In this document: in pieces, positions 8,438 through 17,391 of the stretch
Layout of the letters: each line of letters begins with the position of its first letter
Numbering within the stretch: the stretch's first letter is position 1
NCBI RefSeq assembly: GCF_001665535.1
Contig: NZ_LZSQ01000123.1
Coordinates: 124,001-188,000 of the forward strand
Reading direction: 5' to 3'
Source: Mycobacterium sp. 852002-51961_SCH5331710
GTDB taxonomy: Bacteria > Actinomycetota > Actinomycetes > Mycobacteriales > Mycobacteriaceae
Length of the DNA stretch: 64,000 nt
The notes under the pieces: generated by a model
Databases searched by the model: none
The model's input: the letters and a program-made list of their open reading frames with translations, nothing else
What the model was told of the DNA's origin: nothing
Made by a program: the position numbers and the translations under genes

Positions 8438-8462
8438 GCAACCGGGCAGTAGCCCCGGTTGC
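8438..8462 (+). promoter_or_regulatory. Strong hairpin between fusA and tuf
   Basis: A perfect 9-bp stem GCAACCGGG (8438-8446) / CCCGGTTGC (8454-8462) with a 7-nt loop. No T-run follows, so it is not a classical terminator. It may stabilise the tuf transcript, mark a processing site, or act as an attenuator setting fusA:tuf ratio. The 164-nt gap has no gene. Confidence 0.5.
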
Positions 8463-8536
8463 TCTGCGGCGAGAAACAACTGCAAAGATCAACACTGCTT
8501 TAGACAAGCACCAACACAGTCCAGGAGGACCACACA

Positions 8537-9727
8537 GTGGCGAAGGCGAAGTTCGAGCGGACGAAGCCGCACGTCAACATCGGGACCATTGGTCACGTTG
8601 ACCACGGCAAGACGACGCTGACCGCAGCAATCACCAAGGTGCTGCACGACAAGTTTCCCGAATTGAACGAGTCGCGCGCATTCGACCAGATCGACAATGC
8701 GCCTGAGGAGCGTCAGCGCGGCATCACGATCAACATCTCCCACGTGGAGTACCAGACCGACAAGCGCCACTACGCGCACGTCGATGCACCCGGTCACGCC
8801 GACTACATCAAGAACATGATCACCGGCGCCGCCCAGATGGACGGCGCGATCCTGGTGGTCGCGGCGACCGACGGCCCGATGCCGCAGACGCGTGAGCACG
8901 TGCTGCTCGCCCGCCAGGTGGGCGTGCCCTACATCCTGGTCGCGTTGAACAAGGCCGACGCGGTCGACGACGAGGAGCTCATCGAGCTCGTCGAGATGGA
9001 GGTCCGCGAACTGCTGGCCGCCCAGGAGTTCGACGAGGACGCCCCGGTCATCCGCGTGTCGGCGCTCAAGGCGCTCGAGGGTGACGAGAAGTGGGTCAAG
9101 TCCGTCGAGGAGCTCATGGAGGCCGTCGACGAGTCGATCCCGGATCCGGTCCGCGAGACCGACAAGCCGTTCCTGATGCCCGTCGAGGACGTCTTCACGA
9201 TCACCGGCCGCGGCACCGTGGTCACCGGTCGCGTCGAGCGTGGCGTGATCAACGTGAACGAGGAAGTCGAGATCGTCGGCATCCGCCCCGACACCACCAA
9301 GACCACGGTCACCGGTGTCGAGATGTTCCGCAAGCTGCTCGACCAGGGCCAGGCCGGCGACAACGTCGGTCTGCTGCTGCGCGGCATCAAGCGCGAGGAC
9401 GTCGAGCGCGGTCAGGTCGTCGTGAAGCCCGGCACCACCACGCCGCACACCGAGTTTGAGGGCCAGGTCTACATCCTGTCCAAGGACGAGGGCGGCCGGC
9501 ACACGCCGTTCTTCAACAACTACCGTCCGCAGTTCTACTTCCGTACCACGGACGTGACCGGCGTGGTGACGCTGCCGGAGGGCACCGAGATGGTGATGCC
9601 CGGTGACAACACCGACATCTCCGTCAAGCTCATCCAGCCCGTCGCCATGGACGAGGGTCTGCGCTTCGCGATTCGCGAGGGCGGCCGTACCGTCGGCGCC
9701 GGCCGGGTCACGAAGATCATCAAGTAG
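8537..9727 (+). CDS. tuf: Elongation factor Tu
   Basis: 396 residues, GTG start behind an ideal AGGAGG. Motifs: GHVDHGKTTLT (P-loop), RGITIN (switch I), DAPGHADY (switch II), NKAD (guanine specificity). Domains II and III follow with GRVERGVINVNEEVEIVG and the C-terminal GRTVGAGRVTKIIK. It delivers aminoacyl-tRNA to the ribosome. Last gene of the str operon, followed at once by a very strong terminator. Confidence 0.99.
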   Translation: MAKAKFERTKPHVNIGTIGHVDHGKTTLTAAITKVLHDKFPELNESRAFDQIDNAPEERQRGITINISHVEYQTDKRHYAHVDAPGHADYIKNMITGAAQMDGAILVVAATDGPMPQTREHVLLARQVGVPYILVALNKADAVDDEELIELVEMEVRELLAAQEFDEDAPVIRVSALKALEGDEKWVKSVEELMEAVDESIPDPVRETDKPFLMPVEDVFTITGRGTVVTGRVERGVINVNEEVEIVGIRPDTTKTTVTGVEMFRKLLDQGQAGDNVGLLLRGIKREDVERGQVVVKPGTTTPHTEFEGQVYILSKDEGGRHTPFFNNYRPQFYFRTTDVTGVVTLPEGTEMVMPGDNTDISVKLIQPVAMDEGLRFAIREGGRTVGAGRVTKIIK

Positions 9728-9773
9728 TCGGCCCTGCCGACGTGATCATTCAAGTGATCTAGTCTCTGCTGCG

Positions 9774-9813
9774 AAGCGGCGCTCACCTTCGGGTGGGCGC
9801 CGCTTTCGTTTCT
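9774..9813 (+). terminator. Intrinsic terminator of the str operon
   Basis: A 14-bp stem (9774-9787 with 9792-9805, one G-T wobble) closed by a TTCG tetraloop and followed by TTTCGTTTCT. Among the clearest intrinsic terminators in the window, 47 nt after the tuf stop. Confidence 0.92.
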
Positions 9814-9903
9814 GCGCGACGGCTGGTTTCCCGTAACGTCCGCGGCCGCCGAGACGATGTACTTCGCGTATGCCCTGGTCGGGCGAAGAAGGGTAAGGGT
9901 TTC

Positions 9904-10776
9904 ATGTTCGGTCGTCTCACCACGCTCGCCAGCGCCGCCGCAATCGCGGGTGCCACACTCGCGGGTCTGTCCACCGCCACGGCCCAGGCCGCGCCCGGCT
10001 GCCCGGATGTGCACTGGTTCGGAGCCGCGGGATCGGGACAGCGTGACGGCGACCTGACCTCGAACGCCGGAATGGGCGACGACATCTACCAGTCCTACCG
10101 CGACGTGCAGCGTCTGGTGACCGCCGACGGTCGCACGATGACGGCTGAGGCCGTCGAGTACCCCGCCGTCCCGGTGCCCGATGACGACGGCGGCGTCGGG
10201 GAGTGGCTCGGCTTCATGGGCAGCGTCGACGCCGGCGCATCCGCGCTCGAGTCGCAGTACACGGCGTTCACCCAGCGTTGCCCGGAGTCGAAGGTCGTGC
10301 TCGCCGGCTACTCGCAGGGCGCGATGGTGGTACACCGCAATCTGCATGCGGCCGGAACCAATCCGAACGTGGTGGCCGCGCTGCTCATCGCCGACGGTGA
10401 CCGCCTGCCCGCCGACCCGACCATCAACATCGGCTCGGTCACCAGCGTCCCGGGCGCCGGAAAGGGCGTGGCCCAGGACTGGCCGATCCTCGCGCATGCA
10501 CCGGCGCCGCTTCCGCCCGCGATCGGTGCCCGCACAATCAGCGTGTGCGAGCTCAACGATGCGGTCTGTGACTACGACCCCGACGCCGAAGAAGTGTCGA
10601 AGGTTTCGACGCTCATCCACACCGGCTACACGAAGGCCTCGAGCGGGTACCGCTGGACTCAGCCGCTGTATCAGCTCATCGGGCCCGCAACGGTGACACC
10701 GCAGGCGCCCGAGGCGCTTCCGATCACCCCGCTGGCCGCGGCGACACCGACCGACGCGACGGCTCCGACCGAGTAG
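9904..10776 (+). CDS. Secreted cutinase-family serine hydrolase
   Basis: 290 residues. Sec signal peptide MFGRLTTLASAAA...TATAQA|AP. The mature part begins CPDVHWFGAAGSGQ (oxyanion region) and has the nucleophile elbow GYSQGAMVVH, the cutinase pattern. The candidate Asp/His follow near CDYDPDAEEV and LIHTGY. Such enzymes hydrolyse ester bonds of lipids outside the cell. ATG 9904 follows AAGGGTAAGG. The 3' end overlaps the convergent MFS gene by 53 nt. A C-terminal Ala/Pro/Thr-rich tail of about 30 residues is probably disordered. Confidence 0.82.
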   Translation: MFGRLTTLASAAAIAGATLAGLSTATAQAAPGCPDVHWFGAAGSGQRDGDLTSNAGMGDDIYQSYRDVQRLVTADGRTMTAEAVEYPAVPVPDDDGGVGEWLGFMGSVDAGASALESQYTAFTQRCPESKVVLAGYSQGAMVVHRNLHAAGTNPNVVAALLIADGDRLPADPTINIGSVTSVPGAGKGVAQDWPILAHAPAPLPPAIGARTISVCELNDAVCDYDPDAEEVSKVSTLIHTGYTKASSGYRWTQPLYQLIGPATVTPQAPEALPITPLAAATPTDATAPTE

Positions 10777-12133
10777 CCGTCCGCGGGGCGATCCACAGCA
10801 CGACCGCTCCGGCGGCGAGCAGCGCCACCGCCAGCACCGCAAGGATCGTGTCGATCGCCTCCGCGGCCGGTGTTCCGTTGCGCTGCAACATCTCCAGCAC
10901 GGTCGACGCGACGGCCACGCCGACGCCGGCCAGCGACACCAACACCGTCAGCGTGACCCCGGCGGCCTCGCCGGCCCGTGCCGGACGCACCACCGCCTGC
11001 GTCGCGACGGTGGTGAATGCATAGACCAGGCCCAGCGACAGCCCGCACACACTGAGGGCGACGAGGTAGGGCGCCCAATCGCGCGACAGCGCAACGGCGC
11101 CGAGGCCCAACGCGGCGGCGACCGTCGTCGCACCCATCACCGCCGCAGGTGAGCGTCGAGTGCCGACCCTGCCGGCCAGCACACCGCCGATCGCCGCGCC
11201 CGCAGATGGGCCGAGGAACGCCAGTCCCGCGGTCAACGGATCGAGTCCCCGGACTGTCTGCAGGAACACCGTCGACAAGAAGATGGTCACCGCGTAAGCG
11301 ATGTTCGCGACGGCGCCCGCCACCACCAGGATCGTGAACCTCGCGTTGCGGACGAGCGACAGGTCGACCAGCGGCCACCGAACCCTGGTCTCGACGACGA
11401 CGAACGCCGCCAGTGCGAGCAGCGAACCCGCGAACGCGGCGACGGTCGACACCGACAGCCAACCCCAGCCGGGCGCGCGATCGAAGGTCAACGTGAACAG
11501 CCCGATCCCGACACTGATCAACGCCAGTCCCGCCGTGTCGATGCGCCGGGGCGCCGACTCGTCGAATGATTCGGTGACGACGCGCGCCCCGATGGCGAGC
11601 GAGGCCGCGGCGAGTGGCACGTTCAGCCAGAAGATCCATCGCCAGCCGACGGTGTCGGTCAGCAACCCGCCGACGAGTGGACCGGCCGCGTTGCCCAAAG
11701 CCGCTATACCGTAAGCCAATCCGATCGACCGGCCGGCCCTCGCAACGCCGTACGCATTGGTCAGCACACTCACCGACACCGGAAAGATCAACGCCGCACC
11801 CAAACCCTGCGCTACCCGGAAGGCGATCAGCACGCCGAGGGTCGGCGCCACCGCACACGCCACCGAGGCGGCGCCGAACAACGCGACCCCGGTGAGCAGC
11901 GTGCGGCGACGGCCGACGATGTCACCGATGCGGCCCGCGGGCACCATGAACGCGCCCAGAGCCAGCATGTAGACGCTGACGATCCACTGCAGGTCGGTTG
12001 CGCTGCTGCCGAACTCGACCGCCATGCGCGGGACCGCGAGGTTCATCGCGAAGTAATCGATCTGCACACAGAACAACGCCAGTGCGACGGCAGCCAAGGT
12101 CCACCCCGACCGCGACTTCTCCACCGATGCCAT
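10724..12133 (-). CDS. MFS drug exporter, DHA2 (EmrB/QacA) type
   Basis: 469 residues with about 14 hydrophobic segments. Signature motifs: LQWIVSVYMLALGAFMVPAG and GRIGDIVGRRRTLLTG (MFS motif A), and LGAALIFPVSVSVLTNAY (motif C-like antiporter region). It would export small molecules using the proton gradient; substrate unknown. The 3' end overlaps the cutinase gene tail-to-tail. No adjacent regulator is visible. Confidence 0.85.
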   Translation of the reverse strand: MASVEKSRSGWTLAAVALALFCVQIDYFAMNLAVPRMAVEFGSSATDLQWIVSVYMLALGAFMVPAGRIGDIVGRRRTLLTGVALFGAASVACAVAPTLGVLIAFRVAQGLGAALIFPVSVSVLTNAYGVARAGRSIGLAYGIAALGNAAGPLVGGLLTDTVGWRWIFWLNVPLAAASLAIGARVVTESFDESAPRRIDTAGLALISVGIGLFTLTFDRAPGWGWLSVSTVAAFAGSLLALAAFVVVETRVRWPLVDLSLVRNARFTILVVAGAVANIAYAVTIFLSTVFLQTVRGLDPLTAGLAFLGPSAGAAIGGVLAGRVGTRRSPAAVMGATTVAAALGLGAVALSRDWAPYLVALSVCGLSLGLVYAFTTVATQAVVRPARAGEAAGVTLTVLVSLAGVGVAVASTVLEMLQRNGTPAAEAIDTILAVLAVALLAAGAVVLWIAPRTATRSEPSRRSVSPRPAG

Positions 12134-12216
12134 CGCACGACGATACGGCTCACCGACGGGCGATTGGCGCTAATCTGACACGCAGGTCAGGCGGTGATGA
12201 CGGGAGCGTGACTGGC

Positions 12217-13056
12217 ATGTTGTGGCGTTACATCAAGGTTCAAGCCTTCGTGCTGCTGTGTGGCATCGTCGGGCCGATCTTCTTGGTCATCTACTTCGCC
12301 TCGGGCGCCGATCCGATGATGAAGTGGATGTTCTGGGCCGGCCTGCTCATTACCGCCGCCGATGTGCTGATCGCACTGGCGATCACGGCCGGAGGAGCCC
12401 GGTCGGCGGCCAAGACCGCCGCTCTCGAACAGACCGGAGTACTGGCGCTGGCTCAGGTCACCGGAATCCACGAAACCGGGACTCGGATCAACGAACAGCC
12501 GCTGGTGAAACTCGACCTACAGATCTCCGGACCCGGCATCGCGCCGTTCGCCAGCCAGGACCGGGTGATCGCCTCGATCTCGAGGCTGCCGATGATCACC
12601 AACCGCAAGCTGGTCGCGCTGGTCGATCCGATGACCAACGAGTATCAGATCGATTGGGAGCGAAGCAGTCTGGTGAGCGGGATGATGCCCGCCAACTTCA
12701 CCATCGCCGAGGAAAACCGTACGTACGATCTGACCGGCCAGACGGAGCCGCTGATGGAGATCCTCCACATCCTCAAGGCGAACAACATCGGGCTCAACAA
12801 CATGATCGACCTGAGGTCGAATCCTGTTGCACGTCAGCAGGTTCAGCAGGTCGTGCGCCGAGCGGCGGCCGCACATCAGGCACCGGCCGGCACCGCCCCG
12901 CCACCTGCGGCGGTACCGACCGCCGCACCTTCAGTCGCACCCCCGGAACCGTCGACCGCTGCGCGTCTCCAGGAACTCGAGACGCTACGCGCTATGGGTT
13001 CGATCTCCGAGGACGAATACACGGCGAAGCGCCAGCAAATAATCGCTGACCTGTAA
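12217..13056 (+). CDS. Membrane protein with C-terminal SHOCT domain
   Basis: 279 residues from ATG 12217. Two N-terminal transmembrane segments (about residues 4-28 and 34-55), a soluble beta-rich middle, a Pro/Ala-rich linker (APAGTAPPPAAVPTA) and a C-terminal SHOCT motif (LQELETLRAMGSISEDEYTAK). SHOCT domains are thought to be oligomerisation or sorting modules. GTG at 12208 would add three residues but lies directly on the GGGAG; ATG 12217 has proper spacing. Function unknown. Confidence 0.75.
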   Translation: MLWRYIKVQAFVLLCGIVGPIFLVIYFASGADPMMKWMFWAGLLITAADVLIALAITAGGARSAAKTAALEQTGVLALAQVTGIHETGTRINEQPLVKLDLQISGPGIAPFASQDRVIASISRLPMITNRKLVALVDPMTNEYQIDWERSSLVSGMMPANFTIAEENRTYDLTGQTEPLMEILHILKANNIGLNNMIDLRSNPVARQQVQQVVRRAAAAHQAPAGTAPPPAAVPTAAPSVAPPEPSTAARLQELETLRAMGSISEDEYTAKRQQIIADL

Positions 13057-13130
13057 CTTTTCGGCCTCCAGCCCGCCGCGGGCTGATACCGTTCCGTCGT
13101 GCCGTGTCGCGCCCCTGTGGGGGTGCCGCA

Positions 13131-14615
13131 ATGACGGACTCGCTGGAGCAGAGGGCGATCCAAGGTCCGTCGCTAGCCGATGCCATCATTCCGCTGGTCG
13201 CGCTGACCGTGCTGATCGGTAGCTCCATAGCGCTTTTCGGACTCGACGCCCTCGACGGGCCCATTCAGGTGGCACTCGTGTTGTGCTGCGCGGTCGCCGC
13301 CCTGATCGCGCTGAAGAACGGGCATCGTTGGAGCGCAGTGCAAGAGGCGGGTCAAGGCGCCCTGTCGTCGATCACCAGCGCGTTGTTCATCCTGCTTGCT
13401 GTCGGCGCACTGATCGGGACGTGGAATCTGTCCGGCACCATCCCGACGTTGGTCTATCACGGAATTCAGGTGCTCTCGCCGGGTTACTTTTATGTTGCCA
13501 CCGCGGTCATCTGTGGTGTCGTGGCGATGTCGATCGGAAGTTCGTGGACGACAGCGGGAACGGTCGGCGTGGGCCTGGTCGGCATCGCGACGATGCTCGG
13601 GGTGTCACCGGCCATCACCGCGGGCGCCGTGATCTCCGGTGCCTACCTGGGGGACAAGCTCTCACCGTTGTCGGAGACGACGATCCTGACCGCGCAAATG
13701 GTCGAGGTGGACCTCTATACGCACATTCGCCATCAGGCGTGGACGTCGGTGCCGGCGTTCGTGATCGCGGCGATCGTGTTCGCAACCCTGGGTGTCGCCG
13801 GCCCGCCGCCGGTGGCCACCGTCGGCGAAGAGGTCGAACTCGCCAAGCTGAGCGAGATCTTCTCGATCACGCCGTTGAACCTCCTACCGCTGGCGATCCT
13901 CGTCTTCCTGTCCGTCCGCAAGGCGCCCGCGTCGTTGGCTCTGCTGGCGGCTTCGTTGTGGGCCGGTGCGCAGGCCGTCGTCCTGCAACGCGATGTGGTC
14001 GACGGATTCGTGCGTGAGATGCACGGCAGCGCCAATGTGATCGTCGGGTCGATACAGGCGGTCTGGCGCGCGATGGCCAACGGCTTCACCATAAACTCGG
14101 GGATCGCTGAGATCGACCGGTTGTTGTCGCGCGGCGGTATGGACAGCATGCTGCTCACCATCTGGCTGATCATCGGCGCGGTGACGTTCGGCGCACTATT
14201 GGAGCAGTTCGGGCTGATCGACCGGCTGGTGCATCCGTTGATCGCCGCCGCGAAATCAACAGGCCAACTCTATTTTTCGGTGTTCGCAACCGGTATCGGG
14301 CTCAACATCGTCGCCGGCGATCAGTACATCGCGCTCGTGCTGCCCAGCCGTGTCTTCCGCCTCGAGTTCGAGAAACGCGGGCTTGCGCCGCAGAACCTGT
14401 CGCGGCTGGCAGCGGACAGCGGGACCGTGACATCGGCGCTCGTGCCGTGGAATTCGTGCGGCGCGTTCATGAGCGCGGTGCTCGGCGTGTCGACATTGGC
14501 GTACCTGCCGTTCGCGGTCTTCAACATCGCCAGCCCCCTGCTCAGCGTGGTGTACGGCTACACCGGCTTCAAGATCGTCAAGGCGTCATCCACCGAGGAA
14601 GCGGAAGCGACATGA
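13131..14615 (+). CDS. nhaC: NhaC-family Na+/H+ antiporter
   Basis: 494 residues, about 11-12 membrane segments. Typical stretches are SSWTTAGTVGVGLVGIATM, GAVISGAYLGDKLSPLSETT and the late NIVAGDQYIALVLPSR and SALVPWNSCGAFMS. The NhaC family includes Na+/H+ and some malate-Na+/lactate antiporters. It overlaps the ArcD-like permease (ATGA), and arcA follows, so the three genes look like one unit. In that setting the antiporter could balance the charge or pH effects of arginine use; this is inference. ATG 13131 is preferred over a GTG at 13104 because of a GGGGG tract upstream. Confidence 0.85.
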   Translation: MTDSLEQRAIQGPSLADAIIPLVALTVLIGSSIALFGLDALDGPIQVALVLCCAVAALIALKNGHRWSAVQEAGQGALSSITSALFILLAVGALIGTWNLSGTIPTLVYHGIQVLSPGYFYVATAVICGVVAMSIGSSWTTAGTVGVGLVGIATMLGVSPAITAGAVISGAYLGDKLSPLSETTILTAQMVEVDLYTHIRHQAWTSVPAFVIAAIVFATLGVAGPPPVATVGEEVELAKLSEIFSITPLNLLPLAILVFLSVRKAPASLALLAASLWAGAQAVVLQRDVVDGFVREMHGSANVIVGSIQAVWRAMANGFTINSGIAEIDRLLSRGGMDSMLLTIWLIIGAVTFGALLEQFGLIDRLVHPLIAAAKSTGQLYFSVFATGIGLNIVAGDQYIALVLPSRVFRLEFEKRGLAPQNLSRLAADSGTVTSALVPWNSCGAFMSAVLGVSTLAYLPFAVFNIASPLLSVVYGYTGFKIVKASSTEEAEAT

Positions 14616-16060
14616 CCTCAGCCGAGACCCGCACCGAACAGGCCGAACAGAAAGTCAGCCTGCCGACCCTGACCGCGATGGTGGTCGGGTCGATGATCGG
14701 CTCGGGTGTCTTCCTGCTGCCGCGGCGCTTCGGCACCGAGACCGGCGTGCTCGGCGCGATTATCGCCTGGACCATCGCGGGCTCCGGAATGCTGATGCTG
14801 GCCTTCGTGTTTCAAAGGCTGGCTGTCCGCAAGCCGGAACTCAATGCGGGCATCTTCACCTACGCCAAGGCCGGTTTCGGTGATTACGTCGGGTTCAACT
14901 CGGCCATCGGCTATTGGGCGTCGGCCTGCGCGGGCAACGTGTCGTACTGGGTGTTGATCACGACGACGCTCAGCGCGGTGGTTCCGGCGTTCGGCGCGGG
15001 GGACACCGTGCTCGCGGTGGTGGTGTCGACCGTCGGGGTGTGGCTCTTCGCCGCGCTCGTCATGCGGGGTGTCAAGGACGCCGCGGTGATCAACTACATC
15101 GTCACCGTCGCGAAGGTGCTTCCGATCCTGGTGTTCATCGTGATCGCGATCGTCGCGTTCGAGGCCGGCGTATTCGCGGACAACTTCTGGGGCGACGCCG
15201 GGGGATACTCCTTCTCCGCGATCTGGGATCAGGCCACGGGCACGATGCTGATCACCGTCTTTGTGTTCCTGGGCATCGAGGGCGCCGCGGTGTACTCGCG
15301 CATGGCGCGCAGGCGCGAAGACGTCGGGCGGGCAACGGTGTTCGGCTTCCTCGGCGTTCTCAGCGTGTTCGCGATGGTGACTCTGGTGTCGTACGGCGTG
15401 CTGCCGCAGGACGAGTTGGCGAACGTCGGCCAACCGTCCATGGCGGCGGTACTGGAATCCATCGTCGGCCCCTGGGGTTCGGTCTTCATCAAGGTCGGTG
15501 TGATCGTCTCGGTGCTGGGGGCCTATCTCGCATGGACGTTGATGGCCGCGGAGGTGCTGTTCATTCCCGCCAAATCGGATGACATGCCGCGATTCCTGGC
15601 CCGGACCAACAGCCACGATGCCCCAGTCGCCGCGCTGATCATGGCCGCGGCACTGATCACCCTGCTGCTGATCGCGCTGCTGTTCGCCGCAGACGCACTC
15701 GATTTCATGCTGGACCTCACCGCCGCGCTGTCGCTGATCCCGTATCTGCTGGCGGCGGCGTACGCATTGAAACTCACCACCACGCGCGAAACATACGAGG
15801 ACGGCAGGTCACTCGTCGGCGATATGAGCATCGCCGCCATCGCGACCGTGTACACCCTGTTTCTGATCTACGCCGCGGGCATGGACAAGCTGCTGCTGTC
15901 CTGCATCCTGTATGCCCCGGCGGCCGCGCTCTACTTCAAGGCCCGCAGGGAACGTGGCCTGCGCGTCTTCCGTCCCGCTGAGGCCGTCCTGTTCGGCGTG
16001 GTCGTGCTCGGCGCGATCATCGCCGTGGTGTCGCTGTCAACCGGCGCGATCGAAATCTAG
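14612..16060 (+). CDS. arcD: Amino-acid permease, arginine/ornithine antiporter type (APC superfamily)
   Basis: 482 residues, about 12 membrane segments. The N-terminal VVGSMIGSGVFLLPRRFG is the APC consensus GSIIGSGIF, followed by KPELNAGIFTYAKAGFGDYVGF, characteristic of the basic amino-acid/polyamine antiporter group. Overlaps nhaC (ATGA) and is followed after 20 nt by arginine deiminase, which strongly suggests arginine uptake in exchange for ornithine or citrulline. The neighbouring context, not a unique motif, decides the symbol. Confidence 0.83.
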   Translation: MTSAETRTEQAEQKVSLPTLTAMVVGSMIGSGVFLLPRRFGTETGVLGAIIAWTIAGSGMLMLAFVFQRLAVRKPELNAGIFTYAKAGFGDYVGFNSAIGYWASACAGNVSYWVLITTTLSAVVPAFGAGDTVLAVVVSTVGVWLFAALVMRGVKDAAVINYIVTVAKVLPILVFIVIAIVAFEAGVFADNFWGDAGGYSFSAIWDQATGTMLITVFVFLGIEGAAVYSRMARRREDVGRATVFGFLGVLSVFAMVTLVSYGVLPQDELANVGQPSMAAVLESIVGPWGSVFIKVGVIVSVLGAYLAWTLMAAEVLFIPAKSDDMPRFLARTNSHDAPVAALIMAAALITLLLIALLFAADALDFMLDLTAALSLIPYLLAAAYALKLTTTRETYEDGRSLVGDMSIAAIATVYTLFLIYAAGMDKLLLSCILYAPAAALYFKARRERGLRVFRPAEAVLFGVVVLGAIIAVVSLSTGAIEI

Positions 16061-16080
16061 TGCACACGAGAGGAATCGAA

Positions 16081-17325
16081 GTGTCCAACCGATCTGCTGA
16101 TTACGGCGTCCACTCCGAGGTGGGCAAGCTGCGCAAGGTGCTGGTCTGCTCGCCCGGCCTCGCCCACGAGCGCCTGACCCCGACCAACTGCGACGCGCTG
16201 TTGTTCGACGACGTGCTGTGGGTGCAGAACGCCCGCCGCGACCACTTCGACTTCGTCGACAAGATGCGCGAGCGCGACGTCGAGGTGGTCGAACTGCACG
16301 AGTTGCTCGCCGAGACGATGGCCATCCCGGAAGCCAAGGCGTGGCTGCTGGACCGCAAGATCGTGGCCAACGAGGTGGGGCTCGGCCTGGTCGACGACAC
16401 ACGCGGCTTCCTCGACGAGCTGATGCCCCAACGGCTCGCGGAGTTGCTGATCGGCGGTATGTCGATCCGCGACCTGCCGAGAGAACTGCACTCCGGCTAC
16501 CGGTCCCTGGCACGCGAAAACGCCGGGATCACCGAGTATCTGATGCCGCCGCTACCCAACACGCTGTACACGCGCGACACCACCTGCTGGATCTACGGCG
16601 GTCTGACCCTCAACCCGCTGTTCTGGCCGGCACGCCACGACGAGACGCTGTTGATGAAGGCGATCTATGAGTTCCATCCCGACTTCGTCGGCTCGCGGGT
16701 GTGGTGGGGCGATCCAGAGCAGCCCTGGGGCCTGGCCAGTTTCGAAGGGGGCGACGTGCTGGTGCCCGGACACGGCGTCGTCATCATCGGCATGAGCGAA
16801 CGGACGTCGCGGCAGGCCATCACGCAGGTGGCTGCGACGCTGTTCGGCGAGGGCGCGGCCACGCAGGTGATCGTCGCCGGTATGCCCAAGTTGCGGTCGG
16901 CCATGCATCTGGACACCATCTTCACGTTCGCCGACCGGGACGTGGTGACCATCTATCCCGAAATCGTGGACGCCATGGAGACATTCACGCTCTACCCCAG
17001 CGATGCCGCCCCGGGCGTCGAGGTGGTCGAGGCGCACAAGCCTTTTGTCGAGGTCGTGGCATCGGCCCTCGGGTTGAGCGAACTGCGGGTCGTGGAGACG
17101 GGCGGAACGGCCTACGACTCGGAGCGTCAGCAGTGGGACAGCGGCAACAACCTGGTCGCCATCGAACCCGGCGTCGTGTTCGCCTACGACCGCAACACCC
17201 ACACCAACGCACTGCTGCGCCGTGCCGGCATCGAGGTCATCACCATCGTCGGTGCCGAACTGGGCCGTGGCCGCGGCGGCGGGCACTGTATGACCTGTCC
17301 GATCATCCGCGATCCCATTGAGTGA
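16081..17325 (+). CDS. arcA: Arginine deiminase
   Basis: 414 residues from GTG 16081, which has AGAGGA seven bases before it; a GTG at 16060 gives seven extra residues but no ribosome site. Catalytic elements are all present: PNTLYTRDTTCW, FEGGDVL, MHLDTIFTF (His-Asp) and GGGHCMTCP with nucleophile Cys403. It hydrolyses arginine to citrulline and ammonia in the cytoplasm. Unusually, no ornithine transcarbamylase (arcB) or carbamate kinase (arcC) follows, so the ATP-yielding half of the pathway is not encoded here. Confidence 0.96.
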   Translation: MSNRSADYGVHSEVGKLRKVLVCSPGLAHERLTPTNCDALLFDDVLWVQNARRDHFDFVDKMRERDVEVVELHELLAETMAIPEAKAWLLDRKIVANEVGLGLVDDTRGFLDELMPQRLAELLIGGMSIRDLPRELHSGYRSLARENAGITEYLMPPLPNTLYTRDTTCWIYGGLTLNPLFWPARHDETLLMKAIYEFHPDFVGSRVWWGDPEQPWGLASFEGGDVLVPGHGVVIIGMSERTSRQAITQVAATLFGEGAATQVIVAGMPKLRSAMHLDTIFTFADRDVVTIYPEIVDAMETFTLYPSDAAPGVEVVEAHKPFVEVVASALGLSELRVVETGGTAYDSERQQWDSGNNLVAIEPGVVFAYDRNTHTNALLRRAGIEVITIVGAELGRGRGGGHCMTCPIIRDPIE

Positions 17326-17334
17326 ATCAGCCGC

Positions 17335-17348
17335 TAGAACACGTTCCA
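17335..17348. promoter_or_regulatory. KstR-type operator
   Basis: TAGAACACGTTCCA fits the published KstR consensus TnnAACnnGTTnnA at every fixed position. It is 43 nt before the SDR start, where a repressor would block transcription. KstR (TetR family) controls sterol catabolism in mycobacteria and is released by cholestenoyl-CoA-type ligands. Confidence 0.7.
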
Positions 17349-17391
17349 GTTTGGCTGTTAGCCTGTCCGGAGGATCCCGGAAGGAGCAGCG

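Noticed and set aside
9862..9888. CTTCGC ... GCGAAG repeat before the cutinase as an operator
   Set aside because: Six-bp arms with a 15-nt loop are expected by chance at this GC content.
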